From the NCBI RefSeq assembly GCF_963669205.1, contig NZ_OY769915.1:6280501-6344500 (forward strand): a DNA stretch of 64,000 nt. Direction: 5' to 3'. This DNA is from an uncultured Roseibium sp. (GTDB taxonomy: Bacteria > Pseudomonadota > Alphaproteobacteria > Rhizobiales > Stappiaceae). Below are positions 16,189 to 24,579 of the stretch, in pieces. Position 1 is the stretch's first letter, and the number at the start of each line of letters is the position of its first letter. Under the pieces are notes generated by a model that worked only from the letters and a program-made list of their open reading frames with translations, had not been told where the DNA came from and made no database searches. Position numbers and translations under genes: made by a program.

Positions 16189-17505
16189 TTGGATCAAGTT
16201 ACGAAAATCCTGGACAGACTGCTGGCCCTGCATCCCAAGGAGATTGATCTGTCTCTCGGCCGGATGCACCGCCTGCTTGCCGCCCTCGGCAATCCGGAGC
16301 GAAAACTGCCGCCGGTTATTCATGTCGCCGGGACCAACGGCAAGGGCTCCGTCACGGCGACCATGCGCGCGATCCTGGAAGCCTCGGGAAAGCGCTGCCA
16401 TGTCTACACGTCGCCTCATCTGGTGGCGTTCAACGAACGGATCCGGGTCGGAACCGATGGCGGCTTCGTGTCCGATCCCGTTCTCTACGACGCCCTGCAG
16501 CGCTGCGAGGATGCCAACGCGGGTGGTGAAATCACATTCTTCGAAATCACCACGGCCGCGGCCTTCCTGATCTTTGCCGAACACCCGGCTGACATTCTGC
16601 TGCTGGAAGTCGGACTCGGCGGCCGGCTCGATGCGACCAACGTGATCGACCATCCGGCGGCAACCGTGATCACGCCGGTTTCGATGGATCACGAGAAGTT
16701 TCTCGGCGATGATCTGGCTGACATTGCCATCGAAAAGGCCGGGATCATCAAGCCGGGGGTACCGGTTGTTTCCGCATCCCAGCCCGAAAAGGCGTTTCCG
16801 GCGATCGTCCGCCAGGCCGCACGCATCCGGGCGCCTCTCAAGATCCTCGGACAGGATTTCACCGCGCATCCCGATCAGGGCCGGATGGCCTTTCAGGACG
16901 ATGACGGCCTGATCGACCTGCCGCTGCCTGTTCTGGGCGGAAGCCACCAGCTTGCCAATGCCGGGGTCGCCATCGCCACCCTGAAGGCGGCCGGGATGCT
17001 GCCCGACGAGCCGACGATCGAGCGGGGCCTGAAATCGGTCAACTGGCCGGGACGCCTCCAGCCGATCACCCACGGGCATTTGCTTGAGATGTGTCCCGGC
17101 GGGGCCGAAGTCTGGGTCGATGGCGGTCACAACCCGGGTGCCGGGGTTTCCGTGGCCGAGTTCATGGGCGAGCTTGAGGAGAGGTCCCCGCGCCCGCTCT
17201 ATGTTGTCTCGGGGATGCTGACGACCAAGGATCCTGTCGGGTTTTTCCGTCCCTTCCACGGCCTGGTGCGCCATGTCGGCACGGTTCCGATCGCTTCGAC
17301 CAACACGGCCAGGACCCCGGAAGAGCTGGCGGACCTTGCCCGGTGCGCCGGATTGGAGGCAACGCCGTTCCAGTCACTGGACGCGGCGCTGGCAGATGTG
17401 GCAGCTTGTGCCGAAAAGGACGGCGAGCCGCCCAGGATCCTGATTTGCGGTTCGCTCTACCTGGCCGGCGAAGCTTTGGCGCGGAACGGGACAGCCCCGG
17501 ACTGA
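16189..17505 (+). CDS. folC: Folylpolyglutamate / dihydrofolate synthase
   Basis: A 438-residue Mur-ligase-like enzyme that makes dihydrofolate and adds glutamates to folates. The ATP loop is VAGTNGKGSV. Other family motifs are TSPHLVAFNERI, EVGLGGRLDATNV and the C-terminal DGGHNPGA. TTG 16189 is the best start: GGAGG lies 5 bases upstream and the product begins MDQVTKILDRL. An alternative TTG at 16147 lacks such a site. It follows accD after about 150 bp and is followed 33 bp later by an exported protein gene. Confidence 0.93.
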   Translation: MDQVTKILDRLLALHPKEIDLSLGRMHRLLAALGNPERKLPPVIHVAGTNGKGSVTATMRAILEASGKRCHVYTSPHLVAFNERIRVGTDGGFVSDPVLYDALQRCEDANAGGEITFFEITTAAAFLIFAEHPADILLLEVGLGGRLDATNVIDHPAATVITPVSMDHEKFLGDDLADIAIEKAGIIKPGVPVVSASQPEKAFPAIVRQAARIRAPLKILGQDFTAHPDQGRMAFQDDDGLIDLPLPVLGGSHQLANAGVAIATLKAAGMLPDEPTIERGLKSVNWPGRLQPITHGHLLEMCPGGAEVWVDGGHNPGAGVSVAEFMGELEERSPRPLYVVSGMLTTKDPVGFFRPFHGLVRHVGTVPIASTNTARTPEELADLARCAGLEATPFQSLDAALADVAACAEKDGEPPRILICGSLYLAGEALARNGTAPD

Positions 17506-17538
17506 CGCATCGCCGGACTTGTGACGGAGACCGGTTCG

Positions 17539-18801
17539 ATGCAAACGTTTTACAGGCTTTCAACGGCTGCCACTGCTCTGCTGTTCGGCGTGACGCTCTC
17601 GCTGGCACCTGCGCTTTCCCTATCGGAACAATATGAAACGCCGCCCGAGCAGGATCCCTCTGTCGTCCTGAAGGGCAAGGAAAACGGCCCGGGCTATGCA
17701 GTCCTGTCGCCGGTGCGCAGCGACGGGTTCCTGCGGATCTACCAGTTGCAGACGGATCTGGGTGTCGAACAGATTGAGGGAGATGGTCTCCTGAAGCTGC
17801 GGCTCGCGGAGATCAAGGTCCTGATTGCGCTGGAAGGCCTGAAGAACGATGCCAGTTTTCTGGACGGTCTGAAGGAAGCGGCAAAGAAACCCGTCGATTT
17901 CGTCGAAAGCACCGTCACCGATCCGGTGGGGACGGCAAAGAGCACCGTATCCGGTGTCGGCCGGATGTTCGGCAGGCTGACCAAGGGTGTCGGCGAGGCC
18001 GTGTCCGGCAAGGGCGGGTCCGCTGCCGATATCGCAAAGGCCATCACGGGGCAGGCGCAGGCTGAACGCGAACTTGCCGTTCAGCTCGGCGTCGACCCCT
18101 ATACCTTCTACAAGCCCCTGTCGGAAAAACTGAACGAAACGGCAAGCGTCACGACGGCCGGCAGTTGGACGGTGACCGCTATTACGGCGCTTTTGCCGGG
18201 CGGCATGATCGTCTCTGCCGCGCGCCAGGCAGACAATTTCAGAAACCTGATCGTCGACAGCACGCCGGCGGAACTGGCGGAACGCACCGCGGCAACCTTC
18301 CGGGCCGCGGGTGTTTCCCAAGACACCATCTCGCGCATTGCGGCCAATCCCTTTTACACCGCAACCGAAAAGGCAATCATCGCCTACCAGCTGCAGGCCA
18401 TGCCGACCGTCCAGGATCTCGACCTGATCGCGGCCAAGGCGGCGGATGCGGAAAGCCGGGATATCGCCTATTTCCAGCTCCGCCGGGTCGTGCTTCTGGA
18501 AACCTATAACCGGGTGATTTCCGGCCTTGGCCAGATCAGGCAGGTGAACGGCATTCCGGTCGCCATCCGCAAGGACGGCCTCGCCGCCGTGGTGCTGCCG
18601 CTTGACATGGTCGCCTGGACCCAGACGGTCGCGCAGACCTTCTCATCGATCCACGAGGGTCTCGCCGGGTTGCCGTTTCCGCCCACCGGCGTCGATTTCC
18701 TGATCACCGGTGACCTGACCCCTGTCGCCGCCGAACGCATCGCGTCCTTCGGTTGGGAAATCACCGGAAACTACCCGATGCCGGAAGGGCCGGTGCATTA
18801 G
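17539..18801 (+). CDS. Exported protein of unknown function
   Basis: A 420-residue protein I cannot place in a named family. A signal peptide is clear (hydrophobic TAATALLFGVTLSLAPALSL, cleavage near residue 29). Residues about 100-200 are rich in Gly, Ser, Lys and Val with alternating short helices (VSGVGRMFGRLTKGVGEAVSG), then a hydrophobic stretch (AITALLPGGMIVSAA). The rest is predicted mainly helical, with a C-terminal segment (TGVDFLITGDLTPVAAERI). ATG 17539 is preferred over GTG 17521. The tight spacing behind folC suggests co-transcription. The product is likely periplasmic or outer-membrane associated. Confidence 0.7.
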   Translation: MQTFYRLSTAATALLFGVTLSLAPALSLSEQYETPPEQDPSVVLKGKENGPGYAVLSPVRSDGFLRIYQLQTDLGVEQIEGDGLLKLRLAEIKVLIALEGLKNDASFLDGLKEAAKKPVDFVESTVTDPVGTAKSTVSGVGRMFGRLTKGVGEAVSGKGGSAADIAKAITGQAQAERELAVQLGVDPYTFYKPLSEKLNETASVTTAGSWTVTAITALLPGGMIVSAARQADNFRNLIVDSTPAELAERTAATFRAAGVSQDTISRIAANPFYTATEKAIIAYQLQAMPTVQDLDLIAAKAADAESRDIAYFQLRRVVLLETYNRVISGLGQIRQVNGIPVAIRKDGLAAVVLPLDMVAWTQTVAQTFSSIHEGLAGLPFPPTGVDFLITGDLTPVAAERIASFGWEITGNYPMPEGPVH

Positions 18802-18856
18802 GTCGTCGAAGGGCAGCTCTTGGCGTTGTGCAACGTCCCGGATTCAGAAATGGCAC

Positions 18857-18964
18857 CCTCATCCTGAGGAGGACCGTACGGTCCGTCTCGAAGGATGGGC
18901 GGCAATCCTCGTGCATGTGGCCCATCCTTCGAGGCTTCGCTGCGCTCCGCACCTCAGGATGAGG
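18857..18964. repeat. Large composite palindromic repeat
   Basis: Two inverted arms: CCTCATCCTGAGG (18857-18869) pairs with CCTCAGGATGAGG (18952-18964), and CGAAGGATGGGC (18889-18900) pairs with GCCCATCCTTCG (18920-18931). Inside the left arm is a perfect 14-bp palindrome, GGACCGTACGGTCC (18871-18884). This is a recognisable dispersed intergenic repeat of Rhizobiales genomes. It occupies most of the 266-bp space between the exported-protein gene and the AraC-MGMT gene. Confidence 0.8.
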
Positions 18965-19005
18965 AAAAAGCACACGTAATTGTCTTTCTTTAGGCAGTAC
19001 GCAAT

Positions 19006-19043
19006 CCCCCTCCCCCTTGTGGGGAGGGGTCAGGGGTGGGGGT
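19006..19043. repeat. CCCCTCCCC / GGGGAGGGG repeat
   Basis: A 9-bp perfect stem (19007-19015 with 19021-19029) and a 5-base loop, followed by TCAGGGGTGGGGG. A common dispersed intergenic element in Rhizobiales; it lies just past the stop of the convergent AraC-MGMT gene. Confidence 0.7.
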
Positions 19044-19067
19044 CTGCCAAACGACCAATCGGACTAC

Positions 19068-19985
19068 TCAAACACATTCCAGCACCGGTCCCGACAGCCC
19101 GGTTTCCCAGCCGAGGATGGCGCGTTTGCGGGTGAGGCCCCAGTGGTAGCCGCCGATCTTGCCGCCCTTCGCCAGCACCCTGTGGCACGGCACCACGAAG
19201 GAGATCGGGTTGCGCCCGACCGCGGATCCGACGGCACGCGAGGCTTTGGGCTTTCCGATCGAGGCCGCCACGTCGGCATAGGTTGCCGCCTGCCCCATCG
19301 GGATCTTAAGGAGGGTCTGCCAGACCCGGATTTCGAAATCTGTGCCGATCATTACCACGTTGAGCGGCTGATCCTCGTGCCATTGTCCCGGATCGAAGAC
19401 GCGTGCGGCATAGGTGCCGGTCGCATCCTGGTCGTGGACATAATCTGCGGCCGGCCAGCGGCCGCACATGTCCTCCAGTGCGCTTTCTTCTTCGCCCGGG
19501 TCCGCGAACCCGAGACCGGCCAGACCCTTGTCCGTGACCATGATCAGGACCTGTCCGAAAGGCGACGGATGAAACCCGTAGGCGATCGTGAGGCCTGCCC
19601 CGCGGGCCCGGTAGTCGCCCGGTGTCATGGCTTCATGCGTGATGAAGAGATCATGCAGGCGGGACGAGCCGGAGAGGCCGACCTCGTAGGAGGCGTCGAG
19701 GACGCTTGCGGAGTCGCGCAGGAGCGCCTTCGCGTGGTCCAGCGTGATCGCCTGCAGGAATTGCTTGGGCGTCAGGCCCGCCCAGCGCGAAAACACCCGC
19801 TGCAACTGGATCGGCTGCAATCCGGCTTCCTTTGCAAGCATCTCCAGCGTCGGCTGCTCGCGCCAGTCCAGCGTGATCCGTTTCAGGGTCTGCCTGACGA
19901 CTGCATAGTTTTCTGCCGCCTCTTTGCCGACTGAGATCGGCTCCGGTCCCGGCGCAAGACTGGAAAGGTCGATTGCCTTGGTCAT
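19068..19985 (-). CDS. AraC-type regulator fused to O6-methylguanine-DNA methyltransferase
   Basis: A 305-residue Ada-like protein without the N-terminal zinc-binding phosphotriester domain. Residues about 25-125 are an AraC-type double helix-turn-helix (LQRVFSRWAGLTPKQFL). Residues about 135-300 are the MGMT domain, with active site PCHRV (C267), TYADVA and GRNPISFVVP. It removes methyl groups from O6-methylguanine in a suicide reaction. Without the N-terminal sensor cysteine, induction by methyl phosphotriesters is not expected; the regulatory trigger is unclear. It is a single gene, flanked downstream by repeats. Confidence 0.9.
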   Translation of the reverse strand: MTKAIDLSSLAPGPEPISVGKEAAENYAVVRQTLKRITLDWREQPTLEMLAKEAGLQPIQLQRVFSRWAGLTPKQFLQAITLDHAKALLRDSASVLDASYEVGLSGSSRLHDLFITHEAMTPGDYRARGAGLTIAYGFHPSPFGQVLIMVTDKGLAGLGFADPGEEESALEDMCGRWPAADYVHDQDATGTYAARVFDPGQWHEDQPLNVVMIGTDFEIRVWQTLLKIPMGQAATYADVAASIGKPKASRAVGSAVGRNPISFVVPCHRVLAKGGKIGGYHWGLTRKRAILGWETGLSGPVLECV

Positions 19986-20068
19986 CTTGAACTCGTCATT
20001 TGATCAACTCTGAGGCAAGTGTAGGCGGCGTTTCAGCCACATGCGACCCGTTTTGCGAGGCCATCGCT

Positions 20069-20509
20069 CTAATTCGGAAGGACAGCCGGGCCCTTGCGCG
20101 TGTTGAGCAGGATATTGGTCTCTGAGGCGGCAATGCCCTCGATCAGACGGATCCGGTTGAGCGCATCGTCAAAGGCAGCAAGGTCCCGCGTCGCAATGTC
20201 CAGCACAAGATCCCATTTGCCGTTGGTGGAATGGATGGCCCGCACTTCCGTCATCGCGCTCAAGGAGCGGATCACCGGATTCGTGTTGTGCCCGTCGACC
20301 ACCAGCAGCGTGACCGCCCGGATCGGCAGATCCCGCCAGTCGTCGCGCAGGACAGCCGTAAACCCCAGGATCTCGCCGGAGGCCTGCAATTTCTCCATGC
20401 GCGCGCGGACCGTTGCCCGCGATACCTTCAGATCGCTTGCCAGATCGGACACCGAACGGCGTCCATCATGGCGCAGCAGCGTGATTAATCGCAGATCCAG
20501 ATCATCCAT
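20069..20509 (-). CDS. Lrp/AsnC family transcriptional regulator
   Basis: A 146-residue Lrp-type regulator: N-terminal helix-turn-helix (about residues 4-50, LASDLKVSRATVRARMEKL) and a C-terminal RAM ligand-binding domain (about 65-140). It is divergent from arginase and ornithine cyclodeaminase genes, so it is probably their arginine- or ornithine-responsive activator, as with similar regulators beside rocF/arcB in rhizobia (inference). ATG 20509 is preferred; a TTG at 20539 would extend into the dyad-containing intergenic region. Confidence 0.88.
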   Translation of the reverse strand: MDDLDLRLITLLRHDGRRSVSDLASDLKVSRATVRARMEKLQASGEILGFTAVLRDDWRDLPIRAVTLLVVDGHNTNPVIRSLSAMTEVRAIHSTNGKWDLVLDIATRDLAAFDDALNRIRLIEGIAASETNILLNTRKGPAVLPN

Positions 20510-20514
20510 ATGAT

Positions 20515-20572
20515 CACTTTGAACAGTTTTGCTTTTCAAAATGATAAATTTTACTGCTCATTTGTTCAAGTG
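20515..20572. promoter_or_regulatory. Dyad in the divergent lrp-arginase promoter region
   Basis: CACTTTGAACA (20515-20525) and TGTTCAAGTG (20563-20572) are inverted arms (one extra T) flanking a 37-bp A/T-rich segment. Spaced half-sites around AT-rich DNA are typical of Lrp-family operators. Assignment to the adjacent regulator is inferred. Confidence 0.4.
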
Positions 20573-20636
20573 ACTGGATTTACTCCGCCACCGGATATCC
20601 GCACATTTCAAGGCGAAGGTTCGGTTGGAGGCTGAT

Positions 20637-21578
20637 TTGAACGTGACTGCGAAACAGATTGCGCTGGTTGGCGCACCCGTCGATGATGGCGCGGGTCAGA
20701 AGGGCTGCCTGATGGGTCCCGATGCCTTCCGCACGGCCGGTCTTGTCGAACAATTGAAGGCGTTGGGCCACACGGTATCCGATCACGGCAACCTGCGTCC
20801 GGCTGAGGTCGGTGACCTGTCGTCCCCCAATGGTGTGTTGAAGAATTTCAGGTCTTATGCAGGCTGGACCCGCGCGCTTCACGCCAAGGCTGCAGATCTC
20901 GGGCGGCGGGACCTTCTTCCAATCTATCTCGGCGGCGATCACGCCATGGCGGCGGGGACCCTGTCCGGCCAGGCACGGGCTGCCGCAGAACGCGGCCGTC
21001 CGCTTTTCGTGCTCTGGCTGGACGCCCATTCCGATTTTCACACCCTCGACAGCACCGACAGCGGCAATCTGCACGGAACACCATTGGCCTTCGCCTGCGG
21101 CCTCCCGGGGTTTGATGATCTGCTCGGAGAGCCCCTGCGCCATCCGGTCGACCCGGGCAATGTCGAAATCCTCGGCGTCAGGTCCATAGATGCGGCCGAG
21201 CGTGACATGCTGCTCAGTCACGGTGTTGGTGTCAGCGACATGCGCCGGATTGACGAGGAAGGCATTGCCGGCCTCATGCGGCCGTTCCTGGACCGGGTCC
21301 GGACTCGGAACGGACTTCTCCACGTCAGCCTCGATGTCGATTTTCTCGACCCGGAAATCGCGCCCGCGGTGGGAACGACCGTTCCCGGCGGTGCGACGTT
21401 CCGCGAGGCGCATCTGGTCATGGAACTGCTGCACGACAGCGGTCTCGTGACCTCGCTCGATCTCGTCGAACTCAATCCTTTTCTGGACGAACGCGGAAGA
21501 ACCGCGCGCCTCATGGTCGATCTGACCGGCTCTCTCTTCGGACGCCGTGTTTTCGACCGTCCGACACGCAGCTTCTAG
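20637..21578 (+). CDS. rocF: Arginase
   Basis: A 313-residue arginase (ureohydrolase) converting arginine to ornithine and urea. Binuclear manganese ligands are in GGDHAMAAG, DAHSDFHT and SLDVDFLDPEIAP; the substrate loop ends in ELNPFLDE. The start is uncertain: TTG 20637 has GGAGG 5 bases upstream, GTG 20643 gives the more usual N-terminus MTAKQIALVGAP, and TTG 20625 overlaps the ribosome site. It is followed after 11 bp by ornithine cyclodeaminase, giving a two-step route from arginine to proline. Confidence 0.93.
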   Translation: MNVTAKQIALVGAPVDDGAGQKGCLMGPDAFRTAGLVEQLKALGHTVSDHGNLRPAEVGDLSSPNGVLKNFRSYAGWTRALHAKAADLGRRDLLPIYLGGDHAMAAGTLSGQARAAAERGRPLFVLWLDAHSDFHTLDSTDSGNLHGTPLAFACGLPGFDDLLGEPLRHPVDPGNVEILGVRSIDAAERDMLLSHGVGVSDMRRIDEEGIAGLMRPFLDRVRTRNGLLHVSLDVDFLDPEIAPAVGTTVPGGATFREAHLVMELLHDSGLVTSLDLVELNPFLDERGRTARLMVDLTGSLFGRRVFDRPTRSF

Positions 21579-21589
21579 AGGGCTTTTCA

Positions 21590-22675
21590 ATGATACGTCA
21601 CAATCACAATCCGAAACCGTCCGAGCTGGCCTTTGTTCCCTTCGTGAGCGTCGATGACATGATGCGCAACATCCGCACGATCGGCGTTGAAAAGGCGATC
21701 AAAGGCATTGCCGATTACATCGAGCAGGACTTCCTGCGCTGGGAGAGCTTCGACAAGAAGCCGCGCATTCCGGCCCATGCCCCGCAGGGCGTGATCGAGC
21801 TGATGCCCACCAGTGACGGGGAAACCTTCGGCTTCAAATATGTCAACGGCCACCCTCAGAATGTGCGCGAAGGCCTGCAGACGGTGACCGGGTTCGGCGT
21901 CCTGTCCGAACTGTCGACCGGATATCCGGTACTTTTCACCGAAATGACCATCCTGACGGCGCTGCGGACAGCGGCCACCTCGGCTCTGGCGGCGAAATAT
22001 CTGGCGCCGATGGGATCGACCACGATGGCGATCATCGGCAACGGTGCCCAGTCGGACTTTCAGTGCCTGGCGTTCAAGGAAATGCTCGGGATCACGGATA
22101 TCCGTGCCTACGATATCGATGTGAAGGCAAGCCTGCGCCTGGAGCGGAACCTCGCCTATTCCGGGCTGAACGTGACCATCTGCAAGACCCCGGAAGACGC
22201 CATCGAGGGCGCGCAGATCATCACGACGGTCACCGCTGACAAGAAATACGCAACGATCCTGACCGACAACATGGTCGGCTCCGGCGTGCATATCAACGCG
22301 ATCGGCGGCGACTGTCCCGGCAAGACGGAGCTGCACAAGGACATTCTGCTGCGCTCCGACATCTTTGTTGAACTGCCCGAGCAGACCCGGATCGAGGGTG
22401 AACTGCAGCAGCTGGCCGAGGATCATCCGGTCACCGAACTTTGGCGGGTCTATGCCGGCAAGGCGGCGGGACGCACGTCGGAGGATCAGATCACCCTGTT
22501 CGACAGTGTCGGCTTCGCCATCGAGGACTTTGCGGCCCTGCGTTACATCCGCGATCTTCTGCCGACCACGGGCCATTTCGAGAAGCTCGACCTTCTCGCG
22601 GACCCGGACGACCCGCGCGACCTCTACGGCATGGTGCTGCGGTCAGCGGCTGTCGGCGACAATCAGGCGGCATAG
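21590..22675 (+). CDS. Ornithine cyclodeaminase
   Basis: A 361-residue member of the ornithine cyclodeaminase/mu-crystallin family that deaminates ornithine to proline with bound NAD. The dinucleotide-binding loop is AIIGNGAQSDFQ. INAIGGDCPGKTEL carries the catalytic aspartate typical of the Agrobacterium enzyme. The length and C-terminal extension fit the long ArcB type. It is in one operon with arginase, and a terminator follows 28 bp after its stop. Together they form an arginine catabolic module under the divergent Lrp-type regulator. Confidence 0.92.
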   Translation: MIRHNHNPKPSELAFVPFVSVDDMMRNIRTIGVEKAIKGIADYIEQDFLRWESFDKKPRIPAHAPQGVIELMPTSDGETFGFKYVNGHPQNVREGLQTVTGFGVLSELSTGYPVLFTEMTILTALRTAATSALAAKYLAPMGSTTMAIIGNGAQSDFQCLAFKEMLGITDIRAYDIDVKASLRLERNLAYSGLNVTICKTPEDAIEGAQIITTVTADKKYATILTDNMVGSGVHINAIGGDCPGKTELHKDILLRSDIFVELPEQTRIEGELQQLAEDHPVTELWRVYAGKAAGRTSEDQITLFDSVGFAIEDFAALRYIRDLLPTTGHFEKLDLLADPDDPRDLYGMVLRSAAVGDNQAA

Positions 22676-22702
22676 TTCAGAAAAAGACCGCCATCTGCAG
22701 AC

Positions 22703-22737
22703 TGGCCGCCGTGAAAGCGGTGGCCATTTCTTTTTTG
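22703..22737 (+). terminator. Rho-independent terminator after ornithine cyclodeaminase
   Basis: Stem TGGCCGCC (22703-22710) / GGTGGCCA (22719-22726), with one G-T pair and an 8-base loop, followed by TTTCTTTTTTG. It lies between this operon and the convergent pyrF. Confidence 0.8.
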
Positions 22738-22758
22738 TCGCAGCGGATCGTTTCGCGC

Positions 22759-23487
22759 TCAGCGCAGCGCGGCTTCGATTTCCGCAACCACTGCATCGGC
22801 AGCTGCCCCGGGGTCGTCGGCCCTGGAGATCGGCCGTCCGACAACGAGATAGTCGCTCCCCGCCCGGATCGCGTCTTCCGGTGTCATCACCCGGCGCTGA
22901 TCGCCTGCGGAGCTGCCTTTTGGGCGGATGCCGGGCGTGACGATCACCAGTTCGTCCTGAAGGATCGCGCGCATTTTCTGAGCTTCCGTCGCCGCGCAGA
23001 CGATACCGCCCATCCCCGCATCCCTCGCGTCCTTGGCGCGCGCAGCCACCACGTCGGCAACGGGACCTCGATACCCGGCGGCGACCAGATCGTCTTCGTC
23101 CATCGATGTCAGGACGGTGACGCCGAGCAGGCAAAGGGCCGGATTGCCCTCGTCCGCCAGGCCCCTGACGGCCGCCCGCATTGTCTTCGGATAGCCATGC
23201 AGGGTGACGAAGGTCATGCCCATCCTGGCGACGTTGCGGATCGCGTGGGTGATCGTGTTGTCGATGTCGTGGAGTTTCACGTCGAGAAAGATCTTTTTGC
23301 CGTCAGCGGCAAGATCACGCGCAAACTCCAGCCCGCCGGCAAATTGCAGCTCCATGCCGATCTTGTAGACACCGACCCTGTCTTCGGTCCGGCTGACCAG
23401 CGCTTCGGCATCCTTTATGGTCGGCACGTCGACGGGCAGCATCAGGCGGTCAAGCGCGGTCTTGGGGGCGAACGGGCTGGTCGGCAT
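22759..23487 (-). CDS. pyrF: Orotidine 5'-phosphate decarboxylase
   Basis: A 242-residue TIM-barrel enzyme making UMP from OMP. The catalytic Asp-Lys-Asp tetrad region is FLDVKLHDIDNTI, and the phosphate-binding end is IVTPGIRPKG plus VVGRPISRADDP. ATG 23487 is chosen because AAAGGAG lies 8 bases upstream; the frame is open to 23535 without a better site. It is a separate gene, downstream of an SDR gene on the same strand with about 70 bp between. Confidence 0.95.
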   Translation of the reverse strand: MPTSPFAPKTALDRLMLPVDVPTIKDAEALVSRTEDRVGVYKIGMELQFAGGLEFARDLAADGKKIFLDVKLHDIDNTITHAIRNVARMGMTFVTLHGYPKTMRAAVRGLADEGNPALCLLGVTVLTSMDEDDLVAAGYRGPVADVVAARAKDARDAGMGGIVCAATEAQKMRAILQDELVIVTPGIRPKGSSAGDQRRVMTPEDAIRAGSDYLVVGRPISRADDPGAAADAVVAEIEAALR

Positions 23488-23556
23488 GGAGCGGGCTCCT
23501 TTCAGGGCGGCGGGAAGACGCCCTGTCCTTATCACTGCGGTTGCCGTGTGACCAGC

Positions 23557-24402
23557 CTACGACTTTCCCGATTTCTCGAATTCCGCAAATGCGTCCTTGA
23601 AATCCGCATGCCAGCGCGACAGCGGCGGCCTATTTTCGATGATGTCACCGATGGCCCATTGGGCCCGGCGCCGGTCGCGCGTCCCGTCGACGTCATTGTC
23701 CGGGCAAAGAATATAGAAGTCGCCTTCCGACATCCGTTCGAGAAAAAAGTCGACGGTCTGCTCGCTGGTCCAGGCCGATGCCGGCTTTTCCTTGAAGAAG
23801 GCCGACGTCATGCCGGTATAGGTAAAGCCGGGAACGAAGAGATGGACCGAAATCGGCGCGCCGGCTTCGCGCAGCTCGTGGGCAAGCTGCTCGCTGAGCA
23901 CCTTCACGGCCGCCTTCGTGGCGTTGTAGCCGGGGTTTCCGGGCGGCGTGGTGATGCCCTGCTTGGACCCGGTGTTGACGATGACCGCAGGGCGGCCCGC
24001 CTCGATCATGCGCGGCGTGAAGGCCTGAACACCCCGGAGAACGCCAAAGAAATTGACGTCCATCATGCGTTCCCAGGCGTCAAAGGCCTCCCAGGTTTTC
24101 GAGGACATGCCGATCCCGGCATTGTTCATGAGGACGGCGACCGGGCCGGCCTCAAACGCGGCGTTGGCGAGACTTTCCACTTGAGTCATGTCTGAAACGT
24201 CCGTCGGAACGCCGAGAACGGGCTTGCTGCCCGCGATCTTTCGGATCTCCTGCGTCGCCGTGTCCAGGCGTTCTCCGGGCAGGTCCGCCAGAACCACCCC
24301 GAGGCCGGCCTCTGCGAACCGTTGTGCTGCGACAAAACCGACCCCGCTCGCGGCTCCGGTCACCACCGCGAGACCGCCTTCCGACACGGATTCCTTGAAC
24401 AT
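23557..24402 (-). CDS. SDR family oxidoreductase
   Basis: A 281-residue classical short-chain dehydrogenase. The cofactor loop is TGAASGVG with an Asp after strand 2 (VLADLPG), which suggests NAD preference. NNAG is present, and the catalytic Ser-Tyr-Lys are in NTGSKQG and YNATK. The substrate is unknown. GGAGA sits 7 bases before ATG 24402. It is divergent from the his operon with a 177-bp gap that must hold the promoters of both. Confidence 0.88.
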   Translation of the reverse strand: MFKESVSEGGLAVVTGAASGVGFVAAQRFAEAGLGVVLADLPGERLDTATQEIRKIAGSKPVLGVPTDVSDMTQVESLANAAFEAGPVAVLMNNAGIGMSSKTWEAFDAWERMMDVNFFGVLRGVQAFTPRMIEAGRPAVIVNTGSKQGITTPPGNPGYNATKAAVKVLSEQLAHELREAGAPISVHLFVPGFTYTGMTSAFFKEKPASAWTSEQTVDFFLERMSEGDFYILCPDNDVDGTRDRRRAQWAIGDIIENRPPLSRWHADFKDAFAEFEKSGKS

Positions 24403-24579
24403 GAAACTGTCTCCTGAAACGTTCGTTCGGCGGATCATGGCACAGGAACGCGAAAGAGTCGGCACACATTCATTGGGACCGCCGGGCCGACGGCGAACGA
24501 CTTGCACGATATGGTTTCTTTACGCGGCTCTCCCTGCTACAACACCGCCGGTTCCTAACCACAGCAAGGACAGCAGCTT

